Shown here piece after piece: positions 63,362 through 64,000 of a stretch of DNA of 64,000 nt (position 1 is the first letter of the stretch; the number at the start of each line of letters is the position of its first letter). The stretch is from positions 2,418,001 to 2,482,000 of the forward strand of contig NZ_CP076853.1 of the NCBI RefSeq assembly GCF_018987265.1. The letters are read 5' to 3'. The notes under the pieces are model-generated. The model worked only from the letters and a program-made list of their open reading frames with translations, had not been told where the DNA came from and did not search any database. The DNA is from Rhizobium sp. WYJ-E13 (lineage in GTDB: Bacteria > Pseudomonadota > Alphaproteobacteria > Rhizobiales > Rhizobiaceae). A program made the translations under genes and the position numbers.

Positions 63362-64000
63362 TCAGTATTCCAGCGGCAGCGTCGCATTCTCCAGCCATGC
63401 CTTGACGTCATGGTCGTGGATCAACGGCATCAGCGCCTCGCGCGTTTGACGGTGGTATTCGTTGAACCAGTGCAGCTCGTCATGCGTCAGCAATTCGGGA
63501 ATGACGATGCTGCGATCGATTGGGCAGAAGGTCAGCGTTTCAAAGCCGAGCATCGGCATATCGCCGCCTTCAATGGCTTCAGCCTCACGCACATAGATCA
63601 GGTTTTCGATGCGGATGCCGAAATGACCCGGCCGGTAATAACCCGGCTCGTTGGAGAGGATCATGCCCGGCAGCAGTTCCTGTGTCGAAAGCCGCGAGAT
63701 GCGCTGCGGCCCCTCGTGAACCGAGAGATAGGAGCCGACGCCATGACCCGTGCCATGTGCGAAATCGGCCCCTGCCCGCCACAACGCGATGCGCGCCAGC
63801 GGATCGAGGTCGCAGCCGCGCGTACCCTTGGGGAAGCGCGCCGTACTGATCTGGATCATACCCTTCAACACCAGCGTGAAGAAGCGCTTGTGCTCTTCAG
63901 TGACGACGCCGATACCCACCGTGCGGGTGATGTCGGTCGTGCCGTTGGTGTATTGCGCGCCGGAATCGATCAGGAAGAGCTCGCCCGGCTTGATATGCCG
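63362..64000 (-). CDS. Xaa-Pro aminopeptidase (M24B), 5' truncated by window
   Basis: The C-terminal 212 residues of an aminopeptidase P-like enzyme; the start lies beyond 64000. Metal ligands are all present: Asp in FLIDSGAQYTNGTTDITR (both Asp), His in HGTGHGVGSYLSVHEGP, Glu in LSNEPGYYRPGHFG and Glu in IRIENLIYV. It removes N-terminal residues before proline. Convergent with azlD. Confidence 0.93.
   Translation of the reverse strand, partial: RHIKPGELFLIDSGAQYTNGTTDITRTVGIGVVTEEHKRFFTLVLKGMIQISTARFPKGTRGCDLDPLARIALWRAGADFAHGTGHGVGSYLSVHEGPQRISRLSTQELLPGMILSNEPGYYRPGHFGIRIENLIYVREAEAIEGGDMPMLGFETLTFCPIDRSIVIPELLTHDELHWFNEYHRQTREALMPLIHDHDVKAWLENATLPLEY

Noticed and set aside
1..64000. CRISPR arrays, tRNA and rRNA genes, prophage
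   Set aside because: No regularly spaced direct repeats, no tRNA cloverleaf sequence apart from the tRNA-like part of tmRNA, and no phage genes were seen.

Overview
This is a gene-dense, GC-rich stretch of alphaproteobacterial chromosome, most likely from Rhizobium or a close relative in the Rhizobiaceae. The evidence is a circularly permuted two-piece tmRNA with the tag ANDNNAKEYALAA next to an alpha-type SspB, hflK-hflC-DUF2065-degP downstream of thyA-folA, several families of short palindromic intergenic repeats of rhizobial style, and frequent TTG/GTG starts with good Shine-Dalgarno sites. I saw no tRNA, rRNA, CRISPR array, prophage or plasmid functions. Two complete insertion sequences are present (an IS701-like element at 3755-5184 and an IS1182-like element at 17393-18926).

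Layout. 1-1615: end of a COG4315 secreted-repeat protein, then an ECF sigma factor and its membrane anti-sigma factor. 1747-3746: a monooxygenase-like protein and a quinone-reductase-type oxidoreductase, divergent from a TetR regulator across three tandem palindromic operators. 3755-5184: IS701-like element. 5214-6887: cobalt-type nitrile hydratase operon (alpha, beta, accessory protein). 7068-10400: SDR/DoxX fusion, DUF2269 protein, LysE exporter and aldo/keto reductase. 10465-13065: ilvBN behind a transcription attenuator with a Val/Leu/Ile leader peptide. 13181-17346: HerA-like ATPase, small membrane protein, miaA and serB. 17393-18926: IS1182-like element inside the shared serB/degP terminator. 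18977-24961 (minus strand): thyA, folA, hflK, hflC, DUF2065 and degP, with a multi-hairpin repeat element before degP. 25112-26633: ssrA, sspB, DUF4169 and a ribbon-helix-helix protein. 26670-31876: AsmA protein and an FAD-linked oxidase.

31977-43335 is a run of small regulator/target pairs: aldo/keto reductase/LysR, NmrA, AraC/DUF2000 and HxlR/FMN reductase, together with an AbrB-family membrane protein, an ABC exporter and an OmpA lipoprotein. 43397-49042 holds an orphan flagellin and an RND efflux pair. 49335-50798 holds AraC and VOC proteins. 51110-57078 is a co-directional seven-gene set: isochorismatase-like hydrolase, XapX, YtcJ-like amidohydrolase, DoxX, alpha/beta hydrolase, periplasmic glyoxalase-like protein and YoaK/DUF1275. 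57216-64000 contains uvrD, an EF-hand protein, a GNAT acetyltransferase, pncA, DUF2164, azlCD and the 3' end of an aminopeptidase P gene.

The best-integrated systems are: (i) branched-chain amino-acid supply, with ilvBN controlled by an apparently leaderless leader peptide; (ii) ribosome rescue and tagged-protein degradation (tmRNA, SspB and the membrane HflKC/DegP group close by); (iii) nitrile hydration; (iv) the 51-57 kb hydrolase/membrane-protein cluster, whose joint role is not known to me. The most promising novel signals are the ilv leader, a ClpX-docking-like motif shared by SspB and the adjacent DUF4169 protein, the structured inverted-repeat element at 20837-21129, and a hairpin-targeting IS1182 insertion that split a bidirectional terminator.
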